This document shows, piece after piece, positions 26,854 through 36,139 of a DNA stretch of 64,000 nt. This stretch comes from Candidatus Sulfidibacterium hydrothermale. Its GTDB lineage: Bacteria > Bacteroidota > Bacteroidia > Bacteroidales > F082. The stretch's first letter is position 1, and the number at the start of each line of letters is the position of its first letter. Position numbers and translations under genes: made by a program. Under the pieces are notes generated by a model. It was not told the DNA's origin. It made no database searches and saw only the letters and a program-made list of their open reading frames with translations. Location: contig NZ_CP083760.1 in the NCBI RefSeq assembly GCF_020149915.1, positions 2,976,001-3,040,000 of the forward strand. The letters run 5' to 3'.

Positions 26854-26932
26854 TGTCATCCTGAACGAAGTGAAGGATCTCAAAAAAACTGGCAATAGTT
26901 AAAATAGATTCTTCGCTACGCTCAGAAGGACA
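26854..26932. repeat. 79-bp MITE-like inverted-repeat element
   Basis: Same ends, interior and length as 22932-23010. It ends 15 bp from the stop codon of the PfkB kinase gene, where it could also serve as a terminator stem. Confidence 0.85.
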
Positions 26933-26947
26933 AATCGGTTAATTTTC

Positions 26948-27919
26948 TTACAGTGCTTTCACTTTTTCTCTTATCTCGGTCCATTTCTCTTCGCCAAACT
27001 TAGCACCCAGCACTTCGACCACCGTACCGGAAAGCAGCGAGCCGATCGCGCCGGCTTTTTCAAAGCCAAGATCGTTGGCCAGTCCATACAAAAATCCGGA
27101 AGCATACAAGTCGCCGGCGCCGGTAGTATCTACTGCTTTGGCTTTGATGGGAACAATACGGGTTACGGTTTCGCCCTGTTTCACCATCGATCCCTTACTG
27201 CCAATTTTCACCACGGCAATATCTGCCAGATCAGCAATGGCATCCAATGCTTCTTCCGGTTCTTTACCGGTAAACGCTTTGGATTCTTCTTCGTTGGCAA
27301 AGACAATATCCACATAGTTTTTTACCATCTCCTGCAAAAATTCTAGGTTGTCTTCCACCACGTTATAGCTGGCAAGATCCAACGATATTTTCAGTCCGGC
27401 AGCTTTAGCCAGTTTCAAAATGGTTTCGAGCAGTTCATGGTTTTGTACCAGATAGCCTTCCACATGAAGGATATCATAACCTTCAAAATGGCTTTGCGAA
27501 AGCATTTCGGGCGAAAGATCCAGGGCTGCACCAAGGAAAGTACCGAAAGTACGTTCGCCGTCGGGCGAGATCATTCCGTTGGCAATACCCGAAGGCGAAT
27601 CAGAATAAAACAAAACGGGCTTGATGCCGCTGTTTTTCAAATCTTCTTCAAAAAAGCGGCCGGTTTCATCTTTTCCTACGCAGCCGATAAAAGCGGTTTC
27701 TGTTCCCAGTTTAGCCAGTCCGTGAATGGTGTTGGCAGCCGAACCGCCCGAGGCCATTGTTTTTTTCAGATTTTTACTTTTTTCCTGAATTTTTGCCGAG
27801 CGTTCTGCATCGACCAGTTGCATGCTGCCGCGCGGAAGACCAAGTTCTTCCAGCAGGCGGTCATCTTCTAATTGTGTTAATACGTCCACCAGGGCGTTTC
27901 CTATTCCTATAATTTTCAT
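26948..27919 (-). CDS. PfkB-family kinase, adenosine kinase-like
   Basis: A 323-residue ribokinase-fold kinase. The N-terminal MKIIGIGNALVD and the GGSAANT substrate motif are typical, and the C-terminal DTTGAGDLYASGFLYG contains the catalytic Asp. The overall pattern (GNALVDVL, GGSAANTIHGLAKLG, FIGCVGKDETG) is that of bacterial adenosine kinase-like PfkB proteins. Substrate (adenosine or a sugar) is inferred only. The frame continues upstream to 27961 over the end of the T9SS gene, but the conserved start is the ATG at 27919. A sequence one base off the -7 consensus lies just upstream, so it may have its own promoter or be read from the T9SS operon 31 nt away. Confidence 0.9.
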   Translation of the reverse strand: MKIIGIGNALVDVLTQLEDDRLLEELGLPRGSMQLVDAERSAKIQEKSKNLKKTMASGGSAANTIHGLAKLGTETAFIGCVGKDETGRFFEEDLKNSGIKPVLFYSDSPSGIANGMISPDGERTFGTFLGAALDLSPEMLSQSHFEGYDILHVEGYLVQNHELLETILKLAKAAGLKISLDLASYNVVEDNLEFLQEMVKNYVDIVFANEEESKAFTGKEPEEALDAIADLADIAVVKIGSKGSMVKQGETVTRIVPIKAKAVDTTGAGDLYASGFLYGLANDLGFEKAGAIGSLLSGTVVEVLGAKFGEEKWTEIREKVKAL

Positions 27920-27950
27920 CGTTTCAAATTTTGTGCAAAGGTGGTAATTT

Positions 27951-30900
27951 TTATTGAACAATTATTTTGGAAAAGTAAGAACCGGACGAATTATGTATCC
28001 ACAACGAGTAATATCCCGGCTTTAACCGGGGCAGAAACAAGGTTGTTTTACAACTTCCCGAACAGGCAGGAAGCCGTTTTTCAATCCATTTTCGTCCTGT
28101 CATATCAAAGATCTCCAAAAGAGAAGGTTTTCCGTTTCCCGGAAAAACAACGGAAATCTCACGGCGGGCAGGATTGGGGAAAACAGCAATTTTTTCTGTT
28201 TTACTGTTTATCATCCCGGCCGGAGCGGCAAAAGTGATCACGGCACTGTCAACGCTGGAACAGCCTCCGGTAATTCCCACCACGCGAATGGTTGTGGTAC
28301 CCAACGGGAAATCGCCATAATTCACTTTTATTGTTCGGGTTACAGCGCCGGTTGTCCAGTAATAGCTATCAAAACCCGGTCCGGCATCATACTGCACCGA
28401 GCCATCCGGATAAAGGGTCGTATCGGCCGGTACCAGATGAATAGCGGGAACCGGTCCGTAAACAAAAGTTTCTTTTGTGGATTTCCCCACGCAGCCTTCC
28501 CGTGAAATAAAAACATAAGAAACCGCATGATTTCCGGGACCGGCCTGCTTGGGAGAAAACAAAGAATCATGCATTCCGTTACCGGAAAAAAATCCGCCAG
28601 CCGGAAATCCGGTTAATACGACCGCCGGATCATTTTCGCAATACGAGGGCATCAACCCGGAAAAATTCGCTTCCGGCAAAGGCGCCGGAGCAATCAACAG
28701 GCTATCTTTTGCTTTACATCCTTTTTCGTCGGTTCCCCACAAATAAACCGTCATGGTATCCTGCGGCATTACAGAAAAAGTATCGCTGGTTACGCCTCCC
28801 GGATACCACAAGTAATGTTCGGCGCCTTCGGCGGAGAGCCGGAAACGGGTATTCAGGCATGCAGCCGTATCTTGCTGCACAATTTTTGTTTCGGGCAACG
28901 GGAATAACGTTACGTTCAAATTATCTGTATACAAGCAAAGCGGATCATTTCCGCTAACCGCTTCATAAACCGTATTTTGCAAAGGCATCACCTGCAAAAC
29001 AGAATCTTTTGACAAAGTATCTTTTCCGTTTAACCAATAAAAGATTTTGCCTCCCGACCCCACAACATGAAGGCTGTCGCCCTGACAAATTCCGGTATCT
29101 GCCGGGATGATGATATCCGGATAACGTATGGTATGCAGAAAAGTGCTGTCGGTAGCCGTGCAACCATGCGCATCGGCAGCTCTTACCCGGACCCAGTCGG
29201 AAACAGCCGGCTGGTAAAGAACCAAAGAATCGGCTTCGGTTTGATAATCGTTTCCGTCAAAAGACCAGATGTAGTCCTTAAATTCGCCTTGAACAGCAGA
29301 ACAGAAAATAGTTACCGGTTTTCCTTCACAGGCTTTAAAAACCGAGGTATCCATTTTTACACGCACAGCCGGGAAAACAAAAAGCTGTGCCGAATCGGTA
29401 TTTACACATCCCTGTGCAGAAAGGGTTTTTACCGTATAAGTCATCACAGTATCCGGAAAAGGAGAAACCACTTTTATCGTATTTGTTGTATCTCCCGTAT
29501 TCCACAAAAAAGAGACACCGGGAGTACTGGATTCCGCATGGATTTGAGCAGTATCACCAAAACAGCTCGTCAGGCTGTCTTGCGGAATGTCAATATCGGG
29601 CAAAAGGTATTGCTCGATCTGAATGGTATCTGATGCCGAACATTTTTCCGGAGTAAACAAGGTCAAAGAAATCACCGTATCCGAAACAGGGCAAACCGTA
29701 ATTGCCGATGTCGTATCGCCGGTACTCCAGCGGTAGGCATAATTTCCCTGCAATCCTTTTAACGAGATACAATTTCCCGGGCAGATTCCCGTATCGGGCC
29801 CCAGACTAAATGCCGGAATTTCAGGATATACAAAAATACGGGCAGAATCCTCAGCCTGACAACCATACACCGACCGGGCCTGCACATCAAATTTATATGT
29901 CGTATCCGGAACCTGTGGCAAAAAAGCGATCGAAGCCGTGGTATCTCCGGTATTCCATAAAAAAGTCAATGCGGAATCATTTGTTTCTGTGGACAGAAAC
30001 ACCGTATCGCCAAAACAATAAGACGTGCTGTCTTGTGCAATACGGATCACCGGAGGCTTATGAAAAGTCACCTTTACCGAATCCGAAACCAAACAGCCGT
30101 CTGCTGTTTTCACGGTTAATTTTACGGTTGTATCGCTTTCGGGACAAAGCGTTACCGTTGATGTTGTATCGCCGGTACTCCATAAATATTGATACGAGCC
30201 AACGGGCCCCGACAAAGAAAAGCAAGAACCGGCACAAACCGCTGTATCGGAGCCAAGAGAAACTTCGGGAACAGAAAAAACCGTTACGTGAATGGTATCA
30301 CTCATTTCATTCCCGGCATTATCTTTCACCACAAGGGCATAATCGGTAGTCGTATCCGGCGAAACGGTTACAGCAGATGCCGTACTAAAAGGTTCGTTAT
30401 TCCGGTACCATTGGTATTCCTGCATTCCGTCAGGACCTGACAATGAAAGTGTATCTCCCGGGCAAATTGCCGTATCGGGCCCCAATTTTACCAGATTACA
30501 AAATCCGGCATCATAATCAATGCTCCATCCACTGCGATCTAAAGAACACAGCGAATCCTGCAAGGCTATTTTCTGAGGCCCGGAAGGCATCTTCATGACA
30601 TAATCCATGGCTACCAGCGCTTTCCATTGAGAACCGGTGGTCATAGCCTGCCGTGTAAATGAATCGGCCAGCATTTCTGCCGGATAATAATACCGGCCAT
30701 CCCAGGATAAATTAATCAGTGCAGTATCTTTTCCGACTCCGGCATAATCATAATTTTCTGTGCCAAAGACTTCTATTTTTTCTACCGGGTTATCTGCATA
30801 CACATTCAGGGTGAGTGTATAATACATCAAATCGGACGGGACATCTCCGGAAAAAGTAATTGTCATCCGGTTATTCCGAATCGTCTTGTGAATTTGTACT

Positions 30901-31835
30901 GCTTGTTTTACAACCAGATAGCTTAATATACGATCATCTGTGGTCAACAAAATATTATCTTTTCCCGAACTGCCGTAAGTACGGTCAATTTCTTTCATTT
31001 CATCAAGAAAAACCGAGGGGATGAGATGCATTCCGGAAAGCAGCCACATGTGTTTTCCCCTTTTACTTTCGTTGTACAACGAATCAGCATACTCTTTAAA
31101 ATTACTGTAAGTAAACAGCCGGTTTATTTTCACCGGTTTTAACCAGTCAATCGTATCACTTTCCACATCAAAACCAATATTGCCATATCCTATCCAGCTG
31201 TTGTCCTGCCCCTGATTAATGGCATCATAATAATGGTTCCGGGAGAGATAATCCACATAGATGTCCAGTCCGTTGGGAATAACAAAACTTTTAAATGTCA
31301 CTGAATCAGAGATTTTCCGGCGGGTATAGCTCCGGGTCCGTTGAAAGGCATATTCTATTTTTTCAGGAGATGAAACATCCGGATTATCAAAAAGTCCGTG
31401 ATTTTCAATACCCCAGTGATGACGATACATCGTATCCAATTGCGTCCAGGTTAATTTTCCCGGATCATGATACGGATCATCAGGATTCAGAATATCGGTG
31501 TTATTGTAACTGCTAAATATATAGAGAGATGTGGACATTTTAAACGTGATCAAACGGCCGCATCCGTCAGTAAAAGTCAATCCCGGCGTAGTGGAGGTTC
31601 CCTGAAAAACAGGATATATTTTTTCATAAATGTCACTCAAAGCATCATCCATCTGAAAGCTCATCGCAAAAGCCTTATTGTAAAGTAAGGGCGCTTTTTG
31701 AACCGTAGCCAACGGAGGTTGTGTAAAGGTAATTACCACCGAATCGACACCGGGCGGATTAAACTGTTGCCCGAATACGGTTCCGGCAAAAAGGATAAAA
31801 ATAAAGGTTAAGAATCTCTTGTCTACTCCCGCCAT
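27951..31835 (-). CDS. T9SS type A substrate with deacetylase-like N-domain and Ig-like repeats
   Basis: A 1294-residue secreted protein. A signal peptide ends near residue 22. Residues about 45-430 form a domain with polysaccharide-deacetylase-like traits (FQMDDALSDIYEKIYPVF, then WGIENHGLFD with a candidate His). At least six Ig/PKD-like repeats follow, with SLGSDTAVCAGSCFSLSGP and YLWSTGDTTSTVTLCPESD patterns and paired Cys. The last about 80 residues (VFPNPARREISVVF to SKIIVQ) are a type A T9SS sorting domain, so it should be exported and anchored at the cell surface. It is the third gene of an operon with a type B paralogue and PorP/SprF, 10 nt after the latter. Enzymatic activity is unproven. 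Confidence 0.88.
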   Translation of the reverse strand: MAGVDKRFLTFIFILFAGTVFGQQFNPPGVDSVVITFTQPPLATVQKAPLLYNKAFAMSFQMDDALSDIYEKIYPVFQGTSTTPGLTFTDGCGRLITFKMSTSLYIFSSYNNTDILNPDDPYHDPGKLTWTQLDTMYRHHWGIENHGLFDNPDVSSPEKIEYAFQRTRSYTRRKISDSVTFKSFVIPNGLDIYVDYLSRNHYYDAINQGQDNSWIGYGNIGFDVESDTIDWLKPVKINRLFTYSNFKEYADSLYNESKRGKHMWLLSGMHLIPSVFLDEMKEIDRTYGSSGKDNILLTTDDRILSYLVVKQAVQIHKTIRNNRMTITFSGDVPSDLMYYTLTLNVYADNPVEKIEVFGTENYDYAGVGKDTALINLSWDGRYYYPAEMLADSFTRQAMTTGSQWKALVAMDYVMKMPSGPQKIALQDSLCSLDRSGWSIDYDAGFCNLVKLGPDTAICPGDTLSLSGPDGMQEYQWYRNNEPFSTASAVTVSPDTTTDYALVVKDNAGNEMSDTIHVTVFSVPEVSLGSDTAVCAGSCFSLSGPVGSYQYLWSTGDTTSTVTLCPESDTTVKLTVKTADGCLVSDSVKVTFHKPPVIRIAQDSTSYCFGDTVFLSTETNDSALTFLWNTGDTTASIAFLPQVPDTTYKFDVQARSVYGCQAEDSARIFVYPEIPAFSLGPDTGICPGNCISLKGLQGNYAYRWSTGDTTSAITVCPVSDTVISLTLFTPEKCSASDTIQIEQYLLPDIDIPQDSLTSCFGDTAQIHAESSTPGVSFLWNTGDTTNTIKVVSPFPDTVMTYTVKTLSAQGCVNTDSAQLFVFPAVRVKMDTSVFKACEGKPVTIFCSAVQGEFKDYIWSFDGNDYQTEADSLVLYQPAVSDWVRVRAADAHGCTATDSTFLHTIRYPDIIIPADTGICQGDSLHVVGSGGKIFYWLNGKDTLSKDSVLQVMPLQNTVYEAVSGNDPLCLYTDNLNVTLFPLPETKIVQQDTAACLNTRFRLSAEGAEHYLWYPGGVTSDTFSVMPQDTMTVYLWGTDEKGCKAKDSLLIAPAPLPEANFSGLMPSYCENDPAVVLTGFPAGGFFSGNGMHDSLFSPKQAGPGNHAVSYVFISREGCVGKSTKETFVYGPVPAIHLVPADTTLYPDGSVQYDAGPGFDSYYWTTGAVTRTIKVNYGDFPLGTTTIRVVGITGGCSSVDSAVITFAAPAGMINSKTEKIAVFPNPARREISVVFPGNGKPSLLEIFDMTGRKWIEKRLPACSGSCKTTLFLPRLKPGYYSLWIHNSSGSYFSKIIVQ

Positions 31836-31845
31836 ACGAACAAAC

Positions 31846-32841
31846 TCAACGATAATCGATTATTTGAGGGGTTGGTTTATAAATAGACTGGCGGCGGTAA
31901 GAACGGCTATATTCACCGTTTTTATTTTCAAAATATTTTCTATTCTGTTGACCAAAACGGTAGGAAAGCGTAATTTCATGCGTTGTTCCGCTTCCTTTAT
32001 TGATGCCACCGGTTCCAAATTCAAATGAATAATTGAGGGCAAAACCATACCCGACATACCCTCCAATATTTACAGCCAAAGCGCCTGTATTGCGATAAAG
32101 CAATCCGGCCCATGCCTGTTTCATATAAACCGCCATGGCAGACATTTCAAAATTCCCCGGCATATTTTTCGTCTTCCGGTAAACCGCAAAACCCTGCAGT
32201 TGCCAATTATCAACCAAATAAAAAAGATAGGAAGCATGAAAAAGAAATTCGCGTTGCATCTTAAAATCCGGGCTACCCGGATTGGTTACATCGTATGAGT
32301 TGTCCGCCATTGCATTCGGCATGGCAAAGCCCACATTCAGTCCCTGCCAGTTGTAGTCAATACCAAACCCGGCATTAAAAGTGCTTCCGCTTATCGAACT
32401 CCTCCCCTGCAAAAGCGGATCGGCCGGGTTGATTTCGGTCATATCCGAAAGGCTGATGGAATTTTGAAAATAATTGGCCCACACGCCAAAAAAGAGCCGC
32501 TGATTATCACCGGTCTGCAAAATGTAAGAATAACTGACGCTGGCCTTAAACAAAGAAAAAACACCGGTTTTATCCATATACATTTCGCCGCCAAGCCACA
32601 TTTTTTGCTTATAAATGTTTCCGAAACCGTTCAACCGTACCGTTTTTGGGCCATCATCAATCTGAGTCCACTCACGGCGATAGTCCAAATGAATCTCAGA
32701 ATAGTTAAAATACCCGGCCATTGCCGGATTTAAAGCATACGGATTATATAAATATTGTGTTGTTAACGGAAACTGCTGGGCACTAAGTGTTCCGCTGAAA
32801 ACCAGCAATAATAAAAACAGATATGTTATCCTTATCTTCAT
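31846..32841 (-). CDS. PorP/SprF family T9SS outer-membrane protein
   Basis: A 331-residue outer-membrane beta-barrel protein with a signal peptide (cleavage near AQQ). The family hallmark is QYLYNPYALNPAMAGYFNYSEIHLDYRREW just after the signal. Alternating beta strands run to the C-terminal LSYRFGQQNR. In Flavobacterium, SprF-like proteins are needed for secretion of neighbouring type B substrates. Here the gene starts within the stop codon of such a substrate (TGATG overlap), which fits that role exactly. A type A substrate gene follows 10 nt later. Confidence 0.93.
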   Translation of the reverse strand: MKIRITYLFLLLLVFSGTLSAQQFPLTTQYLYNPYALNPAMAGYFNYSEIHLDYRREWTQIDDGPKTVRLNGFGNIYKQKMWLGGEMYMDKTGVFSLFKASVSYSYILQTGDNQRLFFGVWANYFQNSISLSDMTEINPADPLLQGRSSISGSTFNAGFGIDYNWQGLNVGFAMPNAMADNSYDVTNPGSPDFKMQREFLFHASYLFYLVDNWQLQGFAVYRKTKNMPGNFEMSAMAVYMKQAWAGLLYRNTGALAVNIGGYVGYGFALNYSFEFGTGGINKGSGTTHEITLSYRFGQQNRKYFENKNGEYSRSYRRQSIYKPTPQIIDYR

Positions 32842-35654
32842 CAGCGAATAATGCTTATGGTTCCCCTATATTCTTTTCCGTTATGATCCACAATGACATA
32901 ATAATAGGTTCCTTTCGGCAATGGATTTCCGTTAAAATCACCTTTCCAGTCGTTGTTATAGTTCTCAGACGAATAGACCAGACTTCCTGCCCGGTTATAA
33001 ACACGCAAACTAAAAGGAGGAATCACTTTGGTATTGTCCACTTTCCAGACATCATTATAACCATCGCCATTGGGCGTAAAAAAAGGCATGGCCGGAGCCG
33101 ACGTTACAGGGACATCTCCGCCGCCTGAATTGGTATAAACCGCATAAAATACCGAAGTACCGGGACAAATATTCACATACGCTTTCACGGTATATTCACC
33201 CTCTTCTTTTACATAATAGTCGGGGGACAAAACATGAGGCGGCCACACAATAGAATCATAGTCTTCCGGATCTTTAACCGTTAAATAAGCGCTGTCGCCC
33301 TGGGCAAAAGAAACTGTATCATTGTAATACACCTGTGTACCGTCTTCACGTAAAATGACAATATCTGGCGATCCGTAAATGCTGATCGGCTTAGAAAGCG
33401 AATCTACACAACCATACGAGGTGGTTACTACCAGCTTTGCGGTATAATTGCCCGGATAATATTGGTGATAAGCATACATATTCGGACGATACTCAGAAAG
33501 GCCGTCACCGTAATCCCAATAGCGGGTAACAATATCGCCGAAATCCACTTTTGTACTGTCAATAAACAGGGTATTTCCTTCCGAGGAACATTGCCCGGAA
33601 TAAGAAAAATCTACCTGCGGCACTTCCCCCACCGGAACCTGATGTACTTTGGTAATGATATTTCCCGATTTAAAGGTAAGCCGCATTCCCACCAGCCAGA
33701 GTTGTGCTTTTGGAAAAGCATAAAGCACCGTATCTCCGAAAGCATCGTCATATTCTCCGTCCATATTCAAATCCCAGGCGGTTTGCAGCAAAGTATCTTT
33801 TTCACTGGAACTTTCGTTAATCAACAGGGTGGAATCGCCCAGGCAAACCGTGTCATATTTAAAATCAATTACATATCCATAATCCGGAAGCACCATAAAA
33901 TCCTGGGTTGTACTACAGCCATACGAATTGGTTACTTTTACCCAATAGGTTGTATTGCGAACGGGTTGAACACGAATGGAAGTATCGGTTGCTCCGGTAC
34001 TCCATAAATATTCGGGATAGCCGCCCGAGGCCCAAAGCAAAGTATCGGTACCCGGCTGTATGACCACCGAATCGGAAGAATGTTGAAACACCGGAACGGG
34101 ATAAACAATTACCTGTGTTGTATCGCGACCGGTTTGGTCGTCCGGGGTAGTAATTTCCACCCAGTACTGGGTATTTTCTTTAGGAGCTATTTTAATGGTT
34201 TGCACCGTATCCCCCGTATTCCAAAGATAATGTTTCATTCCGTCAGGCGCCTGCAAAGTCGCCGTATCACCCAGGCAAATGGTATCAGGAGAAACGGTAA
34301 AATGATAACTACAATAATTTTCCAAAGAAGAAGTATTCAATGCGCAGAGCTCATCATGATATTTTTGCAGGGTATCCGGATTTTGAATGGCATCCACATA
34401 ATCCGAAGCGATGAGACAATTGGTGGCACTGGTATCGTTTTTGGCTATTTGAATATATTTTTCCGCTCTTTCGCCCTCCGGCTCAATAATTCGTCCGTCC
34501 CACGAAAAATTAATAATGGCCGTATCTCCGTGAATAGCATGGGTGGATGAAACAGCGCCCTGGACATCCACACTGGAAACCGGCTGGTCGCCCACAACAA
34601 GTAAAGTAAGCGTATACCAATGCATGTTGGTCGGAATTTGATCTCCTACAAAGCCGATTTGTGTTTCGTTTCCCAGTGTGGTGGCTGAAATCGTGGTCTT
34701 TTCACAAAGCAACAGATATTCAAACACTTCCTGATCACCGGCTACCCAAATATTATCTTTTCCGTTTTTTCCGTATGTGGATGCGATTTCTTCCATCTCT
34801 TTTTTAAACTCTGAAAAAGAGATATCCGGAGAAACACCAAACTGGCGAAAATCATAAACTCCCATATAATGATGCCCGTTTATGCTTTGGAGATCCATCA
34901 GTTGTACTTTACTGTACAAACTATTATCCAGGCGATTGGTCAGAAAAAGACGAGGCGGGGAAAAAAGCGGCTTTACCGAGGTTAAATCAATCGGGTTGTT
35001 TGTCAAGTCAAAAGAGGGGTTACTGAAAAAAGCGATATAACCCACATCGCGGGCCGGGAGCATTTGTCCCTGCCCGTCGGAAGGTAAAACATACGTGTCG
35101 GTAGTAATGCCGCCATTGGTATACGGAGCCGTCATTTTTACAGCAAAACTTATATTCCGCTGAACCTGATAATCCTGATCGGAACCATAAGGAGGATCCA
35201 CCAATCCCCGGCTGTCAATGCTATAACCATTTTTCCAGAGCTCATCAATTTTTTTCCAGCTCAAATAATTGGCCGTATCATCCGAGTGAACATCCACTCC
35301 CGATTTTAAAGAGAAATAATTGACATCCAGTGAAAAAGGAACGTCATTTCCGGTACCGTCCGTAAAGAACAACCCCGGATTTCCGTTTTTTCCGGAAAAA
35401 AACGGATAGACGCTGTCGTACACATCCGTTGTGGCATCATCGGCCTGCAAAACCAATGCAAAATCTTTGTTGTATTTTAAATATGGGAAAGAGGTACTTA
35501 CCGTGGCCGGTGCTGCAGAAAAAGTAACTGTTATTTTTACGTCTTCAAGGGTTTGTCCCCAACCGGAAACAGGATAAAGCAAATAACACAGAATTACACC
35601 GAAAAAAAAAGTTGTTTTTAAGTATTTTGTCTTTTGGTTTCGCACGATCCACAT
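32841..35654 (-). CDS. T9SS type B (gliding-motility C-terminal domain) surface protein
   Basis: A 937-residue secreted protein. The N-terminal hydrophobic signal (about residues 12-32) ends near SGWGQ. Residues about 45-450 are paralogous to the N-domain of the type A protein downstream (LQADDATTDVYDSVYPFF against FQMDDALSDIYEKIYPVF). The position matching the His of ENHGLFD reads DSRGLVD, so a catalytic role is doubtful. Ig-like repeats and a PKD domain (YWDYGDGLSEYRP) follow. The end (FTPNGDGYNDVW to GTISIIR) is the type B, CHU_C/gliding-motility-associated sorting domain. It is the first gene of the operon. Confidence 0.92.
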   Translation of the reverse strand: MWIVRNQKTKYLKTTFFFGVILCYLLYPVSGWGQTLEDVKITVTFSAAPATVSTSFPYLKYNKDFALVLQADDATTDVYDSVYPFFSGKNGNPGLFFTDGTGNDVPFSLDVNYFSLKSGVDVHSDDTANYLSWKKIDELWKNGYSIDSRGLVDPPYGSDQDYQVQRNISFAVKMTAPYTNGGITTDTYVLPSDGQGQMLPARDVGYIAFFSNPSFDLTNNPIDLTSVKPLFSPPRLFLTNRLDNSLYSKVQLMDLQSINGHHYMGVYDFRQFGVSPDISFSEFKKEMEEIASTYGKNGKDNIWVAGDQEVFEYLLLCEKTTISATTLGNETQIGFVGDQIPTNMHWYTLTLLVVGDQPVSSVDVQGAVSSTHAIHGDTAIINFSWDGRIIEPEGERAEKYIQIAKNDTSATNCLIASDYVDAIQNPDTLQKYHDELCALNTSSLENYCSYHFTVSPDTICLGDTATLQAPDGMKHYLWNTGDTVQTIKIAPKENTQYWVEITTPDDQTGRDTTQVIVYPVPVFQHSSDSVVIQPGTDTLLWASGGYPEYLWSTGATDTSIRVQPVRNTTYWVKVTNSYGCSTTQDFMVLPDYGYVIDFKYDTVCLGDSTLLINESSSEKDTLLQTAWDLNMDGEYDDAFGDTVLYAFPKAQLWLVGMRLTFKSGNIITKVHQVPVGEVPQVDFSYSGQCSSEGNTLFIDSTKVDFGDIVTRYWDYGDGLSEYRPNMYAYHQYYPGNYTAKLVVTTSYGCVDSLSKPISIYGSPDIVILREDGTQVYYNDTVSFAQGDSAYLTVKDPEDYDSIVWPPHVLSPDYYVKEEGEYTVKAYVNICPGTSVFYAVYTNSGGGDVPVTSAPAMPFFTPNGDGYNDVWKVDNTKVIPPFSLRVYNRAGSLVYSSENYNNDWKGDFNGNPLPKGTYYYVIVDHNGKEYRGTISIIR

Positions 35655-35793
35655 AGTTTTCTGGTCGAATTGATAAAAGTAGAAGAAAACGGTTTATCTT
35701 CCGCATTACCGAACAAATTTTTTTAAACAATTTATCAAATGAAGCCAAGAACTGGCCCGGTATTTACGGCGAAAAAATTTTTTAAAAAAATCC

Positions 35794-35822
35794 TTGCATA
35801 TAAAAATTATTCTCTATCTTTG
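35794..35822 (+). promoter_or_regulatory. Promoter of tRNA-Asn
   Basis: A -33 TTG (35794-35796) and a -7 TATCTTTG (35815-35822) are spaced by 18 nt, a clear Bacteroidota promoter. The tRNA starts 23 nt further on. Confidence 0.75.
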
Positions 35823-35845
35823 CGCCCACATTTGAGAGAAAATAC

Positions 35846-35919
35846 GCCTCCATAGCTCAGTTGGTTAGAGCATCTGACTGTTAATCAGAGGGTCCTAGGT
35901 TCAAGTCCTGGTGGGGGCG
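35846..35919 (+). tRNA. tRNA-Asn (anticodon GTT)
   Basis: A 74-nt cloverleaf. The acceptor stem is GCCTCCA / TGGGGGC with one T-G pair and discriminator G73. The anticodon arm is GACTGTTAATC with GTT. The T-loop region is GGTTCAAGTCC. CCA is not encoded. A partial copy of its 3' end lies at 36002-36059. Confidence 0.96.
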
Positions 35920-35924
35920 CTTCA

Positions 35925-35957
35925 ATCCGGTTCATACAGAGCCGGATTTTTTTTTTT
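35925..35957 (+). terminator. Terminator of tRNA-Asn
   Basis: An 8-bp stem (ATCCGGTT / AGCCGGAT, one G-T pair) is followed by about ten T. Confidence 0.85.
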
Positions 35958-36001
35958 GCATACCCTGCCGGATAATACGATCTTTCCAAAAGCATCAAAG
36001 C

Positions 36002-36059
36002 GTCCCAGGTTCCCCGCCCGACTGAACGTCGTTCGGGCGGGAAGTCCTGGTGGGGGCGC
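36002..36059 (+). pseudogene. Duplicated 3' end of tRNA-Asn split by a hairpin insert
   Basis: The last 18 nt of the tRNA region (AAGTCCTGGTGGGGGCGC) recur exactly at 36042-36059, and a close match of the preceding GTCC-AGGTTC is at 36002-36012. Between them, at the point that would be the T-loop, 29 nt form a GC-rich hairpin (CCCGCCCGA stem). The rest of a tRNA is absent. It may be an attachment-site remnant or a repeat that uses tRNA 3' ends. Confidence 0.7.
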
Positions 36060-36060
36060 A

Positions 36061-36094
36061 AAAAAAGCCGGTTTGTTTCCAAACCGGCTTTTTT
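36061..36094. terminator. Bidirectional terminator between tRNA-Asn and dnaG
   Basis: A 14-bp stem (AAAAAAGCCGGTTT and its complement) with a 6-nt loop has T-runs on both strands. It can end dnaG transcription and any read-through from tRNA-Asn. Confidence 0.9.
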
Positions 36095-36139
36095 CTGTTT
36101 TTACCTTACCACAACAGTTCCATCTGTATTATTGGGAAA

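Larger units (their letters stand above)
25921..26945. repeat. Repeat-rich intergenic region with MITE-like copies
   Basis: It contains a half copy near 26010-26040 and full inverted-repeat elements at 26155-26243, 26522-26600 and 26854-26932, separated by T/G-rich and GATG tracts in the same order each time, so the larger repeating unit is about 330-370 bp. No gene is supported. Confidence 0.8.
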
